DNA from: an uncultured Blautia sp.
GTDB lineage: Bacteria > Bacillota > Clostridia > Lachnospirales > Lachnospiraceae
Length of the DNA: 64,000 nt
Direction of reading: 5' to 3'
Assembly: GCA_900540785.1 (NCBI GenBank)
Contig: UQHF01000007.1
Location: 1 to 64,000 of the forward strand
The notes below the pieces were generated by a model. It was not told the DNA's origin. It did no database searches and saw only the letters and a program-made list of their open reading frames with translations. This document shows, piece after piece, positions 26,849-35,676 of this stretch; the stretch's first letter is position 1, and every line of letters begins with the position of its first letter. Position numbers and translations under genes: made by a program.

Positions 26849-26901
26849 AAAAGAAAAGTAAGACACAGAAACATTTGTATAAAAATGGGGGAGGGAACAG
26901 G

Positions 26902-27603
26902 ATGAGTATGCAGACAGACTGTGAAATGCTATCTGTTCAGGCGATGGAAGCATATGCCAAAAAATACCATGTTTCAGGAAATGAAATAGTTGAAGTCTTT
27001 CATAAAAATCAGGTTTTTGAAAAGATGATGATACAGCATGAATATCTTCATCAGATTAGTTTTGAAGAAGTATTAGAGTATGTAGAGAAAGTTATTATAG
27101 AAGGTTCAAAAGATTTGGTTGTTTATCATGGAAGCTGCCATGAATTTGAAAACATAGATCTTAGCAAATCTCATAACAGAAGAGATTTTGGAAAAGGTTT
27201 TTATACCACAATTTTACAGTCTCAATCAAAGGAATGGGGATATAGACTTTCATTGAGAGAAAAAAAGAAGAAGTACTTTGTTTATGAATATCTATTTGAA
27301 GAGAATCCTGCATTAAACGTAAAAAGATTTGATGTACTAAGTGAGGAATGGCTGGAATTTATCAAAGAAAATAGGAATAAAGGTGGATTATCTCATGAGT
27401 ATGATGTGGTAATTGGACCCGTTGCAGATGATAATACAATGGAAACCGTTCAGTTATATATAGCAAATATTTTAACTGTATCAGAAGCTGTAGAAAGGCT
27501 GCGGTATAGCAAAGTAAATAATCAGGTGTCGTTTCATACAGAGAAGGCATTGCAATATTTGCAGTTAATAAGGAGGGATTCTTATGCCAGAAATGATATA
27601 TAG
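26902..27603 (+). CDS. DUF3791-DUF3990 fusion protein, predicted ADP-ribosyltransferase-like toxin
   Basis: 233 residues from ATG 26902 (GGGGAGGG at 7 bases; a longer TTG start has no site). Residues 8-75 resemble DUF3791 (AMEAYAKKYHVSGNEIVEVF, HQISFEEVLEYVEKV). From about residue 78 the DUF3990 pattern follows: VVYHGSCHEFENID, RRDFGKGFYTT, QSKEWGYR, DVVIGPVADDNTM and QVSFHTEKAL. YHG, the GKGFY strand and a late Gln/Glu-type strand are the hallmarks of the ADP-ribosyltransferase fold, to which DUF3990 has been assigned; activity here is inference. The next gene overlaps it by 20 bases. Confidence 0.75.
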   Translation: MSMQTDCEMLSVQAMEAYAKKYHVSGNEIVEVFHKNQVFEKMMIQHEYLHQISFEEVLEYVEKVIIEGSKDLVVYHGSCHEFENIDLSKSHNRRDFGKGFYTTILQSQSKEWGYRLSLREKKKKYFVYEYLFEENPALNVKRFDVLSEEWLEFIKENRNKGGLSHEYDVVIGPVADDNTMETVQLYIANILTVSEAVERLRYSKVNNQVSFHTEKALQYLQLIRRDSYARNDI

Positions 27604-27829
27604 TTTTAATGGAAAAGACATTACTATGAATGTTTGCATACAAATCAGAGATGTATTAAAATTATTGCAACAACATTTTCATATCAGTTTTGAGGAAGCT
27701 GCATTGAAATTTTATAAGTCTGAAACGTATAAGATATTACAGGAAACAGAAAATGGTTTATGGGCTGAATCGGCAGAATATATAGCTGACAGATATTATG
27801 AAGAGATTTCGTCTGAGATATTAGCATAA
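27584..27829 (+). CDS. small DUF3791-like protein, candidate antitoxin
   Basis: 81-residue cytoplasmic protein. A helical core (CIQIRDVLKLLQQHFHISFEEAA, then KFYKSETYKIL) resembles the DUF3791 region of the upstream protein, ending in an acidic tail. AGGAGGG lies 8 bases before the ATG, inside the upstream gene; the 20-base overlap implies coupled translation in fixed ratio, as in toxin-antitoxin operons. DUF3990/DUF3791 neighbours are frequent in Firmicutes. Which partner neutralises which is not visible from sequence. A clear terminator follows. Confidence 0.7.
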   Translation: MPEMIYSFNGKDITMNVCIQIRDVLKLLQQHFHISFEEAALKFYKSETYKILQETENGLWAESAEYIADRYYEEISSEILA

Positions 27830-27875
27830 GTGCAGTGAGAATTTTGAAAAAATAAACGTATACCTCTGAAAAGAA

Positions 27876-27912
27876 AGAGTACAGGTTTTGGATCTGTACT
27901 CTTTTGTTTTTG
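27876..27912 (+). terminator. Rho-independent terminator after DUF3791 gene
   Basis: AGAGTACAG pairs perfectly with CTGTACTCT across a 9-base loop, followed by TTTGTTTTT. It ends the toxin-like operon and faces the convergent SGNH hydrolase. Confidence 0.85.
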
Positions 27913-27952
27913 GAAAAACAGTTCTGAAATGTTTTTGATGATGTTGTTAATC

Positions 27953-28603
27953 TTACTCCCTGATCAGCTCCGGAATCATTTTTGCAAGTGTTTCTGCAAG
28001 GACTCTGTGGCTGTCTTTGCTCAGGTGCATATGGTCATAAGGAGCCATACAAATTCCGTCTACAGAGCCTGCGTCAAGAAAAGAACAGCCGTGAAGCTCA
28101 GCGACTTTTTTGTAAAGAGGCGCGAGAGCTCTTGATTTTTCTGCACAGCCGTCTCCCATATCATCGCCAATATCCGTCTGCCGATAAGCGTCCTCAATGG
28201 CAGGAGGTGCGATGATCAAAATGTGCGGGGTGTTTTTCCAGGCGCCGATTGTAGATTTTGCTTTTAAAATCAGGCGGTCCAGTCCCTGGGAAATATTTTT
28301 GGCAGTGGCGCTGAAGCGCTCTTTTGTGTCGTTTGTGCCCAGCATAATAATAAGAAGATCCACGGGCTCGTGGCTCATGAGGCAGGGATATATATAAGAA
28401 ATACCGTCGAGACCTTCAAACAGAGGGTCTGTAAAGGCAGTGGTACGTCCGCTTAAACCTTCTTCCCGAACAAGATAATCAGAAGGAAGCATTTCCTGAA
28501 GAAGACAGGTCCACCGTTCTTTTTCAGAAAACCGCCCTCCTGTACTGGAATCGTATCCGTGAGTATTAGAATCCCCGAAACATACAATCGTTTTTGTTGA
28601 CAT
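27953..28603 (-). CDS. SGNH hydrolase, possible sialic acid O-acetylesterase
   Basis: 216-residue cytoplasmic esterase of the SGNH fold. Block I is VCFGDSNTHGYDS with the catalytic Ser (about residue 11), the oxyanion Gly/Asn are in EEGLSGRTT and LGTNDTKE, and the Asp-His pair is in APYDHMHLSKDSH at the C-terminus. AAGGAGG precedes the ATG. It is transcribed divergently from the sialic acid transporter genes across a shared 270-base promoter region. This suggests that it removes O-acetyl (or similar) groups from imported sialic acids; the family also contains general arylesterases, so the role is an inference from context. Confidence 0.85.
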   Translation of the reverse strand: MSTKTIVCFGDSNTHGYDSSTGGRFSEKERWTCLLQEMLPSDYLVREEGLSGRTTAFTDPLFEGLDGISYIYPCLMSHEPVDLLIIMLGTNDTKERFSATAKNISQGLDRLILKAKSTIGAWKNTPHILIIAPPAIEDAYRQTDIGDDMGDGCAEKSRALAPLYKKVAELHGCSFLDAGSVDGICMAPYDHMHLSKDSHRVLAETLAKMIPELIRE

Positions 28604-28631
28604 AAGAAAAAATCCTCCTTAGAAACAATGT

Positions 28632-28659
28632 AGTATAAGCTGATGGTATCACTTTTGAA
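28632..28659 (-). promoter_or_regulatory. promoter for the divergent SGNH hydrolase
   Basis: On the minus strand TTCAAA (28659-28654), 16 bases, TATACT (28637-28632), 29 bases before the hydrolase start. Confidence 0.5.
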
Positions 28660-28716
28660 AAAAAGAGACAAGAGAAAAAGAAAAAAATGAAAAAAATTTT
28701 TTTTCTAAAAAAGATA

Positions 28717-28745
28717 TTGAAAAACATTTCCGTATATGCTATACT
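28717..28745 (+). promoter_or_regulatory. promoter for the sialic acid locus
   Basis: TTGAAA (28717-28722), exactly 17 bases, TATACT (28740-28745), with an AT-rich upstream tract of A and T runs resembling an UP element. It is 127 bases before the binding-protein gene. I see no obvious inverted repeat for the RpiR regulator. Confidence 0.65.
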
Positions 28746-28872
28746 GAGTTTAGTCAAAAAAGCGAAAAAGTCCGCGGAAAACTTTTTTGGAGAAGCAAAT
28801 GTGACAAAAGCATCGGGGCAAAAACAAAAACATATTATCAAAAAAGCAAAGTAATTAAGGAGGTTTTTCAAA

Positions 28873-30165
28873 ATGAAAAAGAAATTGTTATCAGCCGCAC
28901 TTGTAGGCGCAATGGTAGCATCTCTGGCAGGCGCAACAACAGTTATGGCAGAGGAAAAAACAGAAATCACATGGTGGGCATTCCCGACTTATACACAGGA
29001 GAATGCAGATGATGCAGTGGGAACATGGGAGCAGAAAATTATTGATGCTTTCGAGGCAGAGCATCCGGACATTACCGTAAAACTGGAGACGATCGACTTC
29101 CAGTCAGGTCCTGAGAAAATTACAACTGCGATTGAGGCAGGAACTATGGCAGATGTTCTGTTTGACGCACCGGGACGTATTATTACATACGGAAAAGCTG
29201 GAAAACTTGCACCGCTTGATGATATGTTTACAGATGAGTTCGTGAAAGATGTAAACAACGATGCACTTCTGGATTCCTGTAAAGCAGGAGATACAGCTTA
29301 TATGTATCCGATCAGTTCCGCTCCGTTCTACATGGCATTCAATAAAGATATGCTTGAGGATGCAGGCGTTCTTGACAAGGTAAAAGAGGGCTGGACAACA
29401 GACGATTTCGTAGAAGTTTTAAAAGCATTAAAAGACAAAGGATACAATCCAGGTTCATTCTTCTGTAATGGACAGGGCGGCGACCAGGGACCGAGAGCAT
29501 TCTTCACAAACCTGTACAGCAGCTCTATTACAGATGAAGGCGTAACAAAATATACAACAGATGATGAGAATTCTGTAAAATCTATGGAACTCATTAAATC
29601 TTTAATTGATGAAGGCTGTTTAATGAACGGTTCCCAGTTTGACGGTTCTGCAGATATTCAGAACTTTGCAAACGGACAGACATCATTTACAATCCTCTGG
29701 TCTCCAGCACAGCCTGGAACACAGGCAGCTCTTCTTGAAAGCAGCAGTGTAGATTATCTGGAAGTTCCGTTCCCGTCTGATGATGGTGTACCGGCACTGG
29801 AATACCTTGTAAATGGTTTCTGTGTATTTGACAACGGCGATGACGCAAAAATCGAAGCATCTAAAGAGTTTATCAGATTTATGTGCGATGATGAAGAATG
29901 GGGTCCAAAAGACGTAATCCGTACAGGCGCATTCCCGGTTCGTACTTCTTTCGGAGATCTTTACGAAGATGAAAGAATGACAACACTTGGAAGCTGGACA
30001 AAATACTATTCTCCATACTACAACACAATCGACGGTTTTGCTGAAATGAGAACATTATGGTTCCCAATGTGCCAGGCTGTTTCCAACGGAGATACAGAAC
30101 CGAAGGAAGCTCTGACAGACTTTACAGCAAAAGCAAACGAAACAATTACAAAAGCTGCTGAATAA
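28873..30165 (+). CDS. sialic acid-type ABC transporter substrate-binding protein
   Basis: Extracellular solute-binding protein family 1, 430 residues. The signal peptide is type I, with a hydrophobic core (LLSAALVGAMVASLAG) and a cleavage site after VMA. There is no lipobox Cys, unlike the binding protein at 1694. The mature part begins with TEITWWAFPTYTQEN and contains DAPGRI and the FTILWSPAQPG hinge-like segment, as in SatA-type proteins. Its link to NanE/NanA/NanK makes Neu5Ac or 2,7-anhydro-Neu5Ac the likely ligand. AAGGAGG lies 9 bases before the ATG. A terminator-like hairpin separates it from the permeases. Confidence 0.85.
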   Translation: MKKKLLSAALVGAMVASLAGATTVMAEEKTEITWWAFPTYTQENADDAVGTWEQKIIDAFEAEHPDITVKLETIDFQSGPEKITTAIEAGTMADVLFDAPGRIITYGKAGKLAPLDDMFTDEFVKDVNNDALLDSCKAGDTAYMYPISSAPFYMAFNKDMLEDAGVLDKVKEGWTTDDFVEVLKALKDKGYNPGSFFCNGQGGDQGPRAFFTNLYSSSITDEGVTKYTTDDENSVKSMELIKSLIDEGCLMNGSQFDGSADIQNFANGQTSFTILWSPAQPGTQAALLESSSVDYLEVPFPSDDGVPALEYLVNGFCVFDNGDDAKIEASKEFIRFMCDDEEWGPKDVIRTGAFPVRTSFGDLYEDERMTTLGSWTKYYSPYYNTIDGFAEMRTLWFPMCQAVSNGDTEPKEALTDFTAKANETITKAAE

Positions 30166-30177
30166 GCGATTTAAAGG

Positions 30178-30211
30178 GCTCCTTGTACGCCTGGCGTACA
30201 GGGAGCGTTTT
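30178..30211 (+). terminator. attenuating terminator between binding protein and permeases
   Basis: A 13-pair stem (GCTCCTTGTACGC with GCGTACAGGGAGC, one G-U) with a CTG loop and a short GTTTT tail. It lies 12 bases after the binding-protein stop. This would make binding protein more abundant than permeases, as for MalE. Confidence 0.75.
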
Positions 30212-30264
30212 CTGAAAAGCACTATGATATTTTGCAGCTTGGGTGAAGCGAAAGGGATGAATTT

Positions 30265-31158
30265 ATGAAGAAGAAGGCGAACAAGATCAGAATGCGTGAA
30301 ACGCTGGTTTCCTACTGCTTTCTGGCACCGGTTCTTATATTTTTTGTGATTTTCGTACTGGCACCAATGGTTATGGGATTTATTACCAGCTTCTTTAATT
30401 ATACGATGACAGATTTTGAATTCGTTGGGCTGGATAACTATGTGAGAATGTTCCAGGACGAAGTATTTTTGAAATCACTGAGAAATACGCTGATCATTGT
30501 AGTGGGCTCTGTTCCCATCGTTGTTATTTTTGCATTATATGTGGCATCACAGACATATGAAAGAAGCGCGTTTACACGTTCTTTCTTCAGATGCGTATTT
30601 TTCCTTCCGGTTGTTACCGGTACTGTTGCAGTAACCGTTGTATGGAAATGGATCTATGATCCGTTAAGCGGTATTCTGAATTACATGCTGAAAACTACGA
30701 ATGTGATCGATCAGAACATAAGCTGGCTGGGAGATAAAAGATATGCTCTTGTAGCGATCATTGCGATTCTTCTGACAACAGCGATCGGTCAGCCGATCAT
30801 CCTTTATATTGCGGCAATGGGAAATATTGATAAATCCCTTGTAGAGGCAGCGAGAGTGGACGGCGCTACAGAATTCCAGGTGTTCTGGAAGATCAAATGG
30901 CCAAGTCTCCTTCCAACTACTCTTTACATAGTAGTTATTACAACCATTAACTCATTCCAGTGCTTCTCACTGATACAGCTTTTGACAAACGGCGGTCCGA
31001 ACTATTCGACGACCACAATTATGTATTATCTGTATGAAAAAGCGTTCAAGCTTTCCGAGTACGGATATGCAAATACAATGGGTGTATTCCTTGCAGCACT
31101 GATCGGACTTATCAGCTTTGCACAGTTTAAACTTCTGGGCAATGATGTGGAATATTAA
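30265..31158 (+). CDS. sialic acid ABC transporter permease 1 (CUT1)
   Basis: Inner-membrane permease of the MalF type, 297 residues. Six hydrophobic segments begin with YCFLAPVLIFFVIFVLAP. The EAA loop reads SLVEAARVDGATEFQVFWK near residue 193. The NGGPNYSTTTIMYYLYEKAF segment is typical of CUT1 systems. The weak ribosome site is GAAAGGGATG upstream. It forms the channel with the next permease, and no ATPase gene is present in the locus. Confidence 0.92.
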   Translation: MKKKANKIRMRETLVSYCFLAPVLIFFVIFVLAPMVMGFITSFFNYTMTDFEFVGLDNYVRMFQDEVFLKSLRNTLIIVVGSVPIVVIFALYVASQTYERSAFTRSFFRCVFFLPVVTGTVAVTVVWKWIYDPLSGILNYMLKTTNVIDQNISWLGDKRYALVAIIAILLTTAIGQPIILYIAAMGNIDKSLVEAARVDGATEFQVFWKIKWPSLLPTTLYIVVITTINSFQCFSLIQLLTNGGPNYSTTTIMYYLYEKAFKLSEYGYANTMGVFLAALIGLISFAQFKLLGNDVEY

Positions 31159-31172
31159 AAGGAGGAGAGAAA

Positions 31173-32003
31173 ATGCGTAAGAAAAAAATAACACCATTTC
31201 AGGTATTTACCATGATTATTCTCAGCCTCTTAACAATCTTCTTCATCTTTCCTTTTTACTGGATCATGACAGGAGCATTTAAGTCTCAGGCTGATGCGAT
31301 CAAGATTCCGCCTCAGTGGTGGCCGGAATCACCTACACTGGAAAACTTCCAGAAACTTCTTGTGCAGAACCCTGCCGGAAGCTGGATGCTGAACAGTATC
31401 CTGATTGCTTTAATTACCATGCTTCTCGTATGTATTACATCTGCTCTGGCAGGATACGTACTTGCAAAGAAGCGTTTTTACGGACAGGCGATTTTATTCT
31501 CTATTTTCATCGGAGCAATGGCGCTTCCAAAGCAGGTTATCCTTGTTCCGCTTGTTCGTATTATCAGTTTTATGGGAATCCATGACACCCTTGCGGCTGT
31601 TATCCTTCCGTTGATCGGCTGGCCCTTCGGTGTATTTCTTATGAAGCAGTTCAGCGAAAACATTCCTACGGAATTGCTGGAATCTGCAAAAATTGACGGA
31701 TGTAACGAATTAAAGACTTTTACAAGTATTGCATTTCCTATTGTAAAACCGGGATTTGCAGCATTGGCGATTTTTACATTTATTAATACCTGGAACGATT
31801 ACTTCATGCAGTTGGTAATGCTGTCTTCCAGAGAAAAGCTTACTATTTCTCTTGGTGTTGCAACACTTCAGGCAGAAATGGCAACAAACTACGGGCTTAT
31901 TATGGCAGGTGCAGCGCTGGCGGCAGTTCCGATTGTTACAGTATTTTTGGTATTCCAGAAATTCTTTACACAGGGAATTACAATGGGAGCAGTAAAAGGC
32001 TGA
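31173..32003 (+). CDS. sialic acid ABC transporter permease 2 (CUT1)
   Basis: MalG-type partner permease, 276 residues. It has an N-terminal helix (VFTMIILSLLTIFFIFPFYW), a periplasmic-side motif IMTGAFKSQ, and the EAA loop ELLESAKIDGCNELKTF near residue 168. The C-terminus ends QGITMGAVKG, a common CUT1 ending that is also seen in the permease at 817-1668. It starts 15 bases after permease 1 with AAGGAGG. A weak terminator-like hairpin follows before the regulator gene. Confidence 0.92.
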   Translation: MRKKKITPFQVFTMIILSLLTIFFIFPFYWIMTGAFKSQADAIKIPPQWWPESPTLENFQKLLVQNPAGSWMLNSILIALITMLLVCITSALAGYVLAKKRFYGQAILFSIFIGAMALPKQVILVPLVRIISFMGIHDTLAAVILPLIGWPFGVFLMKQFSENIPTELLESAKIDGCNELKTFTSIAFPIVKPGFAALAIFTFINTWNDYFMQLVMLSSREKLTISLGVATLQAEMATNYGLIMAGAALAAVPIVTVFLVFQKFFTQGITMGAVKG

Positions 32004-32012
32004 TGGATAGGA

Positions 32013-32079
32013 CCGGAATTGTCGAAAGGTATCAGCCTTGCTGATTTATGAAAACGATGATTCCGGCTCTTTCTTTTTT
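32013..32079 (+). terminator. terminator-like structure after permease 2
   Basis: CCGGAAT pairs with ATTCCGG across a region that itself holds an ATCAGC/GCTGAT hairpin; CTCTTTCTTTTTT follows. It may separate transporter from regulator and catabolic genes, or only reduce readthrough. Confidence 0.6.
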
Positions 32080-32159
32080 CGCAGGAATATAGTAGTATGA
32101 TTTCTATAAAAAACGAAAATCAGAAATAATATACAGGTATTGCATACAGGAGGTAGAAC

Positions 32160-33002
32160 GTGTATAACACAAGTATTATTTTACAGATACAGTCGGAATA
32201 TAATCAGCTTACAAAAGCAGAGAAAAAGGTTGCAGACTATGTTTTGCAAAATAAAAAAGAGGTATTATACATGTCTATCACGGACCTGGCGGACGCCTGT
32301 CATGTGGGAGATACAAGCGTATACAGATTTTGCAGAACGATGAAGCTGGATGGTTATCAGGATTTCAAAATGAAGCTGTCTTTAAGCCTTAACGAGATGG
32401 AAGGAGATTCTCCTGCCCAGGAAGTGCAGGACAGCGATACAATGGAAAGCAGGGTCATGGAGGCGCATATCAGTGCGATCAGAGAATCTTATTTTCTTCT
32501 TGATAAGAGGAAGCTGGAGCAGGTGATCGAAATGATCGAAAAGGCAAAAAGAGTTTTCTTTTTCGGAATCGGAGACAGCCTGATCACAGCAATGGAAGCG
32601 AGAAACAAGTTTATCCGCGTCACAGGAAAAGTAAGCTGCATTACAGACCCCCATATTCAGTCTATGGCAGCTTCTACCATGAATGAGGAAGATCTTCTTA
32701 TTATTATTTCCTATTCAGGTGCGACAAAAGATAACATTCACGTGGCAAAGGTGGCAAAGCAGACAGGGGCAAAAATAGCAAGTATTACTCATTTCAGGAA
32801 ATCCCCTCTCACAGTATATTCCGACGTGATCCTTCTTTGCGGAGGGGAGGAATCTCCTCTTGACGGCGGTTCCATGTCTGCAAAAATGGGACAGCTTTAT
32901 CTCATTGACCTTTTGTATAAAGAATACTACAGCAGAAATTATAAAGAATCCAGAGCCAATAACAAAGCAACCTCGAAGGCTGTTGTAGAAAAGCTCTATT
33001 AA
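32160..33002 (+). CDS. RpiR/MurR family transcriptional regulator
   Basis: DNA-binding sensor of sugar phosphates, 280 residues. The N-terminal helix-turn-helix is at residues 1-75 (LTKAEKKVADYVLQNK, LADACHVGDTSVYRFCR). The C-terminal SIS domain is at about 120-250 (FFGIGDSLITAMEA, IIISYSGATKDNIHVAK) and binds phosphosugars. The start is GTG with AGGAGG 6 bases upstream. Lying between the transporter and nanE, it probably senses a ManNAc-6-P-type intermediate and controls this locus; its binding site is not visible to me. Confidence 0.9.
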   Translation: MYNTSIILQIQSEYNQLTKAEKKVADYVLQNKKEVLYMSITDLADACHVGDTSVYRFCRTMKLDGYQDFKMKLSLSLNEMEGDSPAQEVQDSDTMESRVMEAHISAIRESYFLLDKRKLEQVIEMIEKAKRVFFFGIGDSLITAMEARNKFIRVTGKVSCITDPHIQSMAASTMNEEDLLIIISYSGATKDNIHVAKVAKQTGAKIASITHFRKSPLTVYSDVILLCGGEESPLDGGSMSAKMGQLYLIDLLYKEYYSRNYKESRANNKATSKAVVEKLY

Positions 33003-33021
33003 AAAGAAACGGAGAACGACT

Positions 33022-33711
33022 ATGAATAAAAATGTAGAAAGTATTAAAGGGAAGCTGGTTGTATCCTGCCAGGCTCTTCCTCATGAGCCTCTTCATTCTT
33101 CTTTTATCATGGGAAGAATGGCAGTTGCGGCAAAAGAAGGCGGAGCGCGTGGAATCCGTGCAAATACAAAGGAAGATATAGCGGAAATTAAATCTCTGGT
33201 AGATCTTCCAGTGATTGGTATTGTAAAAAGAGATTATGAGGACAGCGCCGTTTATATTACGCCTACCATGAAAGAAATCGAAGAGCTTATGGAGGTAAAA
33301 CCGGAGATTATCGCCCTTGATGCAACAGGCGCGCTTCGCCCGGGCGGAAAAACTCTGAAAGACTTTTTTGAGGAAGTAAAAAAAGCATATCCTGACCAGT
33401 TGTTTATGGCAGACTGTTCCACAGTGGAAGAAGCGCTTTACGCAGATGAGCTGGGCTTCGACTTTATCGGAACCACTATGGTGGGCTACACACCGCAGAG
33501 CAAAAATCTGAAAATTGAGACAAACGATTTTGAAATTATAAGAGAAATCCTCGGGAAAGCAAAACATCCTGTGATCGCAGAAGGAAATATCAATACACCG
33601 GAAAAAGTAAAACGTGTGATTGAACTTGGCTGCTACAGCGTAGTAGTAGGCTCTATTATCACAAGACCGCAGCTTATTACAAAATCTTTTGCGGAAGTTC
33701 TGGAAGATTAA
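33022..33711 (+). CDS. nanE: N-acetylmannosamine-6-phosphate 2-epimerase
   Basis: Converts ManNAc-6-P to GlcNAc-6-P in sialic acid breakdown. TIM barrel of 229 residues with the NanE marks: SCQALPHEPLHSSFIMGRMA at the N-terminus, GARGIRANT, the catalytic Lys in GIVKRDY (near 71), Glu/Asp-bearing IALDAT, MADCSTVEEA and the phosphate loop VVGSIITRP near the end. It follows rpiR by 19 bases and precedes nanA by 17 bases, one operon. Confidence 0.95.
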   Translation: MNKNVESIKGKLVVSCQALPHEPLHSSFIMGRMAVAAKEGGARGIRANTKEDIAEIKSLVDLPVIGIVKRDYEDSAVYITPTMKEIEELMEVKPEIIALDATGALRPGGKTLKDFFEEVKKAYPDQLFMADCSTVEEALYADELGFDFIGTTMVGYTPQSKNLKIETNDFEIIREILGKAKHPVIAEGNINTPEKVKRVIELGCYSVVVGSIITRPQLITKSFAEVLED

Positions 33712-33728
33712 CGAAGGGAGAATATAAA

Positions 33729-34649
33729 ATGAGAAATCTGGAAAAATACAAAGGAATTATCCCGGCATTTTATGCCTGCTATGATGAAAACGGAGAGATC
33801 AGTCCGGAGAGAGTGCGCGCACTCACAGAGTACCACATTAAAAAAGGCGTAAAAGGAATTTATGTAAATGGTTCTTCCGGAGAATGTATTTATCAGAGCG
33901 TGGAAGACCGTAAAGTAGTTCTTGAAAATGTAATGGCAGTGGCAAAAGGCAGATTAACAGTGATCGCACACGTTGCCTGCAATAATACAAAGGACAGCGT
34001 AGAGCTTGCAAAACATGCGGAAAGCCTTGGGGTAGACGCCATTGCGGCAATTCCGCCTATTTATTTCCACCTTCCGGAATACGCCATTGCAGATTACTGG
34101 AACGCAATGAGCGAGGCAGCTCCAAATACAGATTTTATTATTTATAACATTCCGCAGCTTGCAGGAGTTGCGCTTACTATGAACTTATTTGCAAAAATGA
34201 GAGAAAATCCGAGAGTCATCGGTGTGAAAAACTCTTCCATGCCGGTTCAGGATATTCAGATGTTCAAGGCGGCAGCAGGAGAAGATTACATTATTTTCAA
34301 CGGTCCTGACGAACAGTTTATAAGCGGACGCGTGATCGGCGCAGAGGCTGGAATTGGCGGAACCTATGGAGTAATGCCGGAGCTGTTTCTGAAAATGGAC
34401 GAGCTTGTAAAAGAAAATAAGCTGGACGAAGCAAGGGAAATTCAGTATGCGGCAAATGAAGTCATTTATAAAATGTGCTCCTGCCACGGCAATATGTATG
34501 CAGTTATCAAAGAAATTTTAAGAATCAACGAAAATCTTGATCTTGGAAGCGTAAGAGCTCCTCTTGCAGAATTAATTGAAGAGGATATGCCGATCGTGCG
34601 CGAGGCTGCAGCCATGATTTGTGAGGCAAAGGCAAAATACTTAAAATAA
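33729..34649 (+). CDS. nanA: N-acetylneuraminate lyase
   Basis: Schiff-base aldolase splitting Neu5Ac into ManNAc and pyruvate. DHDPS-fold TIM barrel, 306 residues. The pyruvate-binding motif is VNGSSGECIYQS (near residue 45). The catalytic Tyr lies in FIIYNIPQLAGV (near 138), and the Schiff-base Lys in RVIGVKNSS (near 165). GTYGVMPELFLKM follows. GSSGE, rather than a GTTGE, is a NanA feature. GAAGGGAG precedes the ATG. Part of nanE-nanA-nanK. Confidence 0.95.
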   Translation: MRNLEKYKGIIPAFYACYDENGEISPERVRALTEYHIKKGVKGIYVNGSSGECIYQSVEDRKVVLENVMAVAKGRLTVIAHVACNNTKDSVELAKHAESLGVDAIAAIPPIYFHLPEYAIADYWNAMSEAAPNTDFIIYNIPQLAGVALTMNLFAKMRENPRVIGVKNSSMPVQDIQMFKAAAGEDYIIFNGPDEQFISGRVIGAEAGIGGTYGVMPELFLKMDELVKENKLDEAREIQYAANEVIYKMCSCHGNMYAVIKEILRINENLDLGSVRAPLAELIEEDMPIVREAAAMICEAKAKYLK

Positions 34650-34670
34650 GCAGAGTTTCCGGAGGACGCT

Positions 34671-35558
34671 ATGGGAAAGTATGTAAGCATTGATATTGGA
34701 GGAACCGCCATAAAATATGGACTTCTGGACGAAGCGGGAAAGATAGAGAAGAAATTTCAGAGAGATACAGAAGCGTGGAAAGGAGGACCTTCTATTTTAG
34801 AGAAGGTCCTGGAAATCGTAAGAGAGTTCAGAGAAGAGGAACTTTTGGGCGTGTGCATTTCCACTGCGGGAATGGTAGATATAGAAAAAGGAATGATTTT
34901 TTATTCCGCTCCTCTGATTCCGGAATATGCAGGCACAAATTTTAAAGAGGCAGTCGAAAAAGAATTTCATCTGCCCTGTGAAGTAGAAAATGATGTAAAC
35001 TGTGCAGGACTTGCAGAAGGTGTTTCCGGGGCTGCAAAGGGCAGTAAAAGCGCCCTGATGCTTACCATAGGAACGGGAATCGGCGGCTGTATTCTTCTTG
35101 ACGGAAAAGTGTATCACGGGTACAGCGACAGCGCTTGTGAAGTTGGATACATGCACATGATGGACAGCGATTTTCAGACTCTGGGAGCTGCCAGCATTCT
35201 CACAAAAAAAGTGGCAGAGAGAAAAGGCGAACCGGAGAGCAGTTGGAATGGAAAAGCTGTTTTTGAGGCCGCAAAACAGGGAGATGAAATCTGCTGCAAT
35301 GCCATCGAAGAAATGACAGATATTCTCGGAAAGGGAATTGCAAATATCTGTTATGTCCTGAATCCGGAGACAGTCGTTTTAGGCGGCGGCATCATGGCGC
35401 AGGAGCAGTATTTGAAAGACAGAATCCTGAATGCCCTTGAGAAATACCTGGTTCCCAGTATTTTTGAAAAAACTTCTTTAAAATTTGCGTACCACAGAAA
35501 CGATGCGGGAATGCTGGGCGCATACTATCATTTTTGCGGAAGACATCAGAAAAACTGA
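34671..35558 (+). CDS. nanK: ROK family kinase, N-acetylmannosamine kinase
   Basis: Sugar kinase of the ROK family, 295 residues. The N-terminal phosphate loop is SIDIGGTAIKYGL (residues 5-17). The sugar-binding ENDVNCAGLAE has the catalytic Asp near 108, and a GTGIGGCI loop follows. The zinc-site Cys-rich motif of classic ROK (CGCxGCxE) is not evident: near residue 155 there is only SACEVGYMHM, a pattern also seen in other NanK-like proteins. Position makes ManNAc the likely substrate, giving ManNAc-6-P for NanE. GGAGG lies upstream. Confidence 0.88.
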   Translation: MGKYVSIDIGGTAIKYGLLDEAGKIEKKFQRDTEAWKGGPSILEKVLEIVREFREEELLGVCISTAGMVDIEKGMIFYSAPLIPEYAGTNFKEAVEKEFHLPCEVENDVNCAGLAEGVSGAAKGSKSALMLTIGTGIGGCILLDGKVYHGYSDSACEVGYMHMMDSDFQTLGAASILTKKVAERKGEPESSWNGKAVFEAAKQGDEICCNAIEEMTDILGKGIANICYVLNPETVVLGGGIMAQEQYLKDRILNALEKYLVPSIFEKTSLKFAYHRNDAGMLGAYYHFCGRHQKN

Positions 35559-35609
35559 TATAGGTAAATTTGCATAAAAAATTCGACACAATTTAGGTAA
35601 AAATGTAGC

Positions 35610-35639
35610 TTGACGACTAATGGTAAAATGCTATATAGT
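35610..35639 (+). promoter_or_regulatory. promoter upstream of the RAT leader
   Basis: TTGACG (35610-35615) followed by TATATA at 16 bases or TATAGT at 18 bases. It places the transcript start about 30 bases before the antiterminator RNA site. Confidence 0.6.
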
Positions 35640-35676
35640 GTATGTAGATTCATATTTGAATGAAATCATAATCGTT

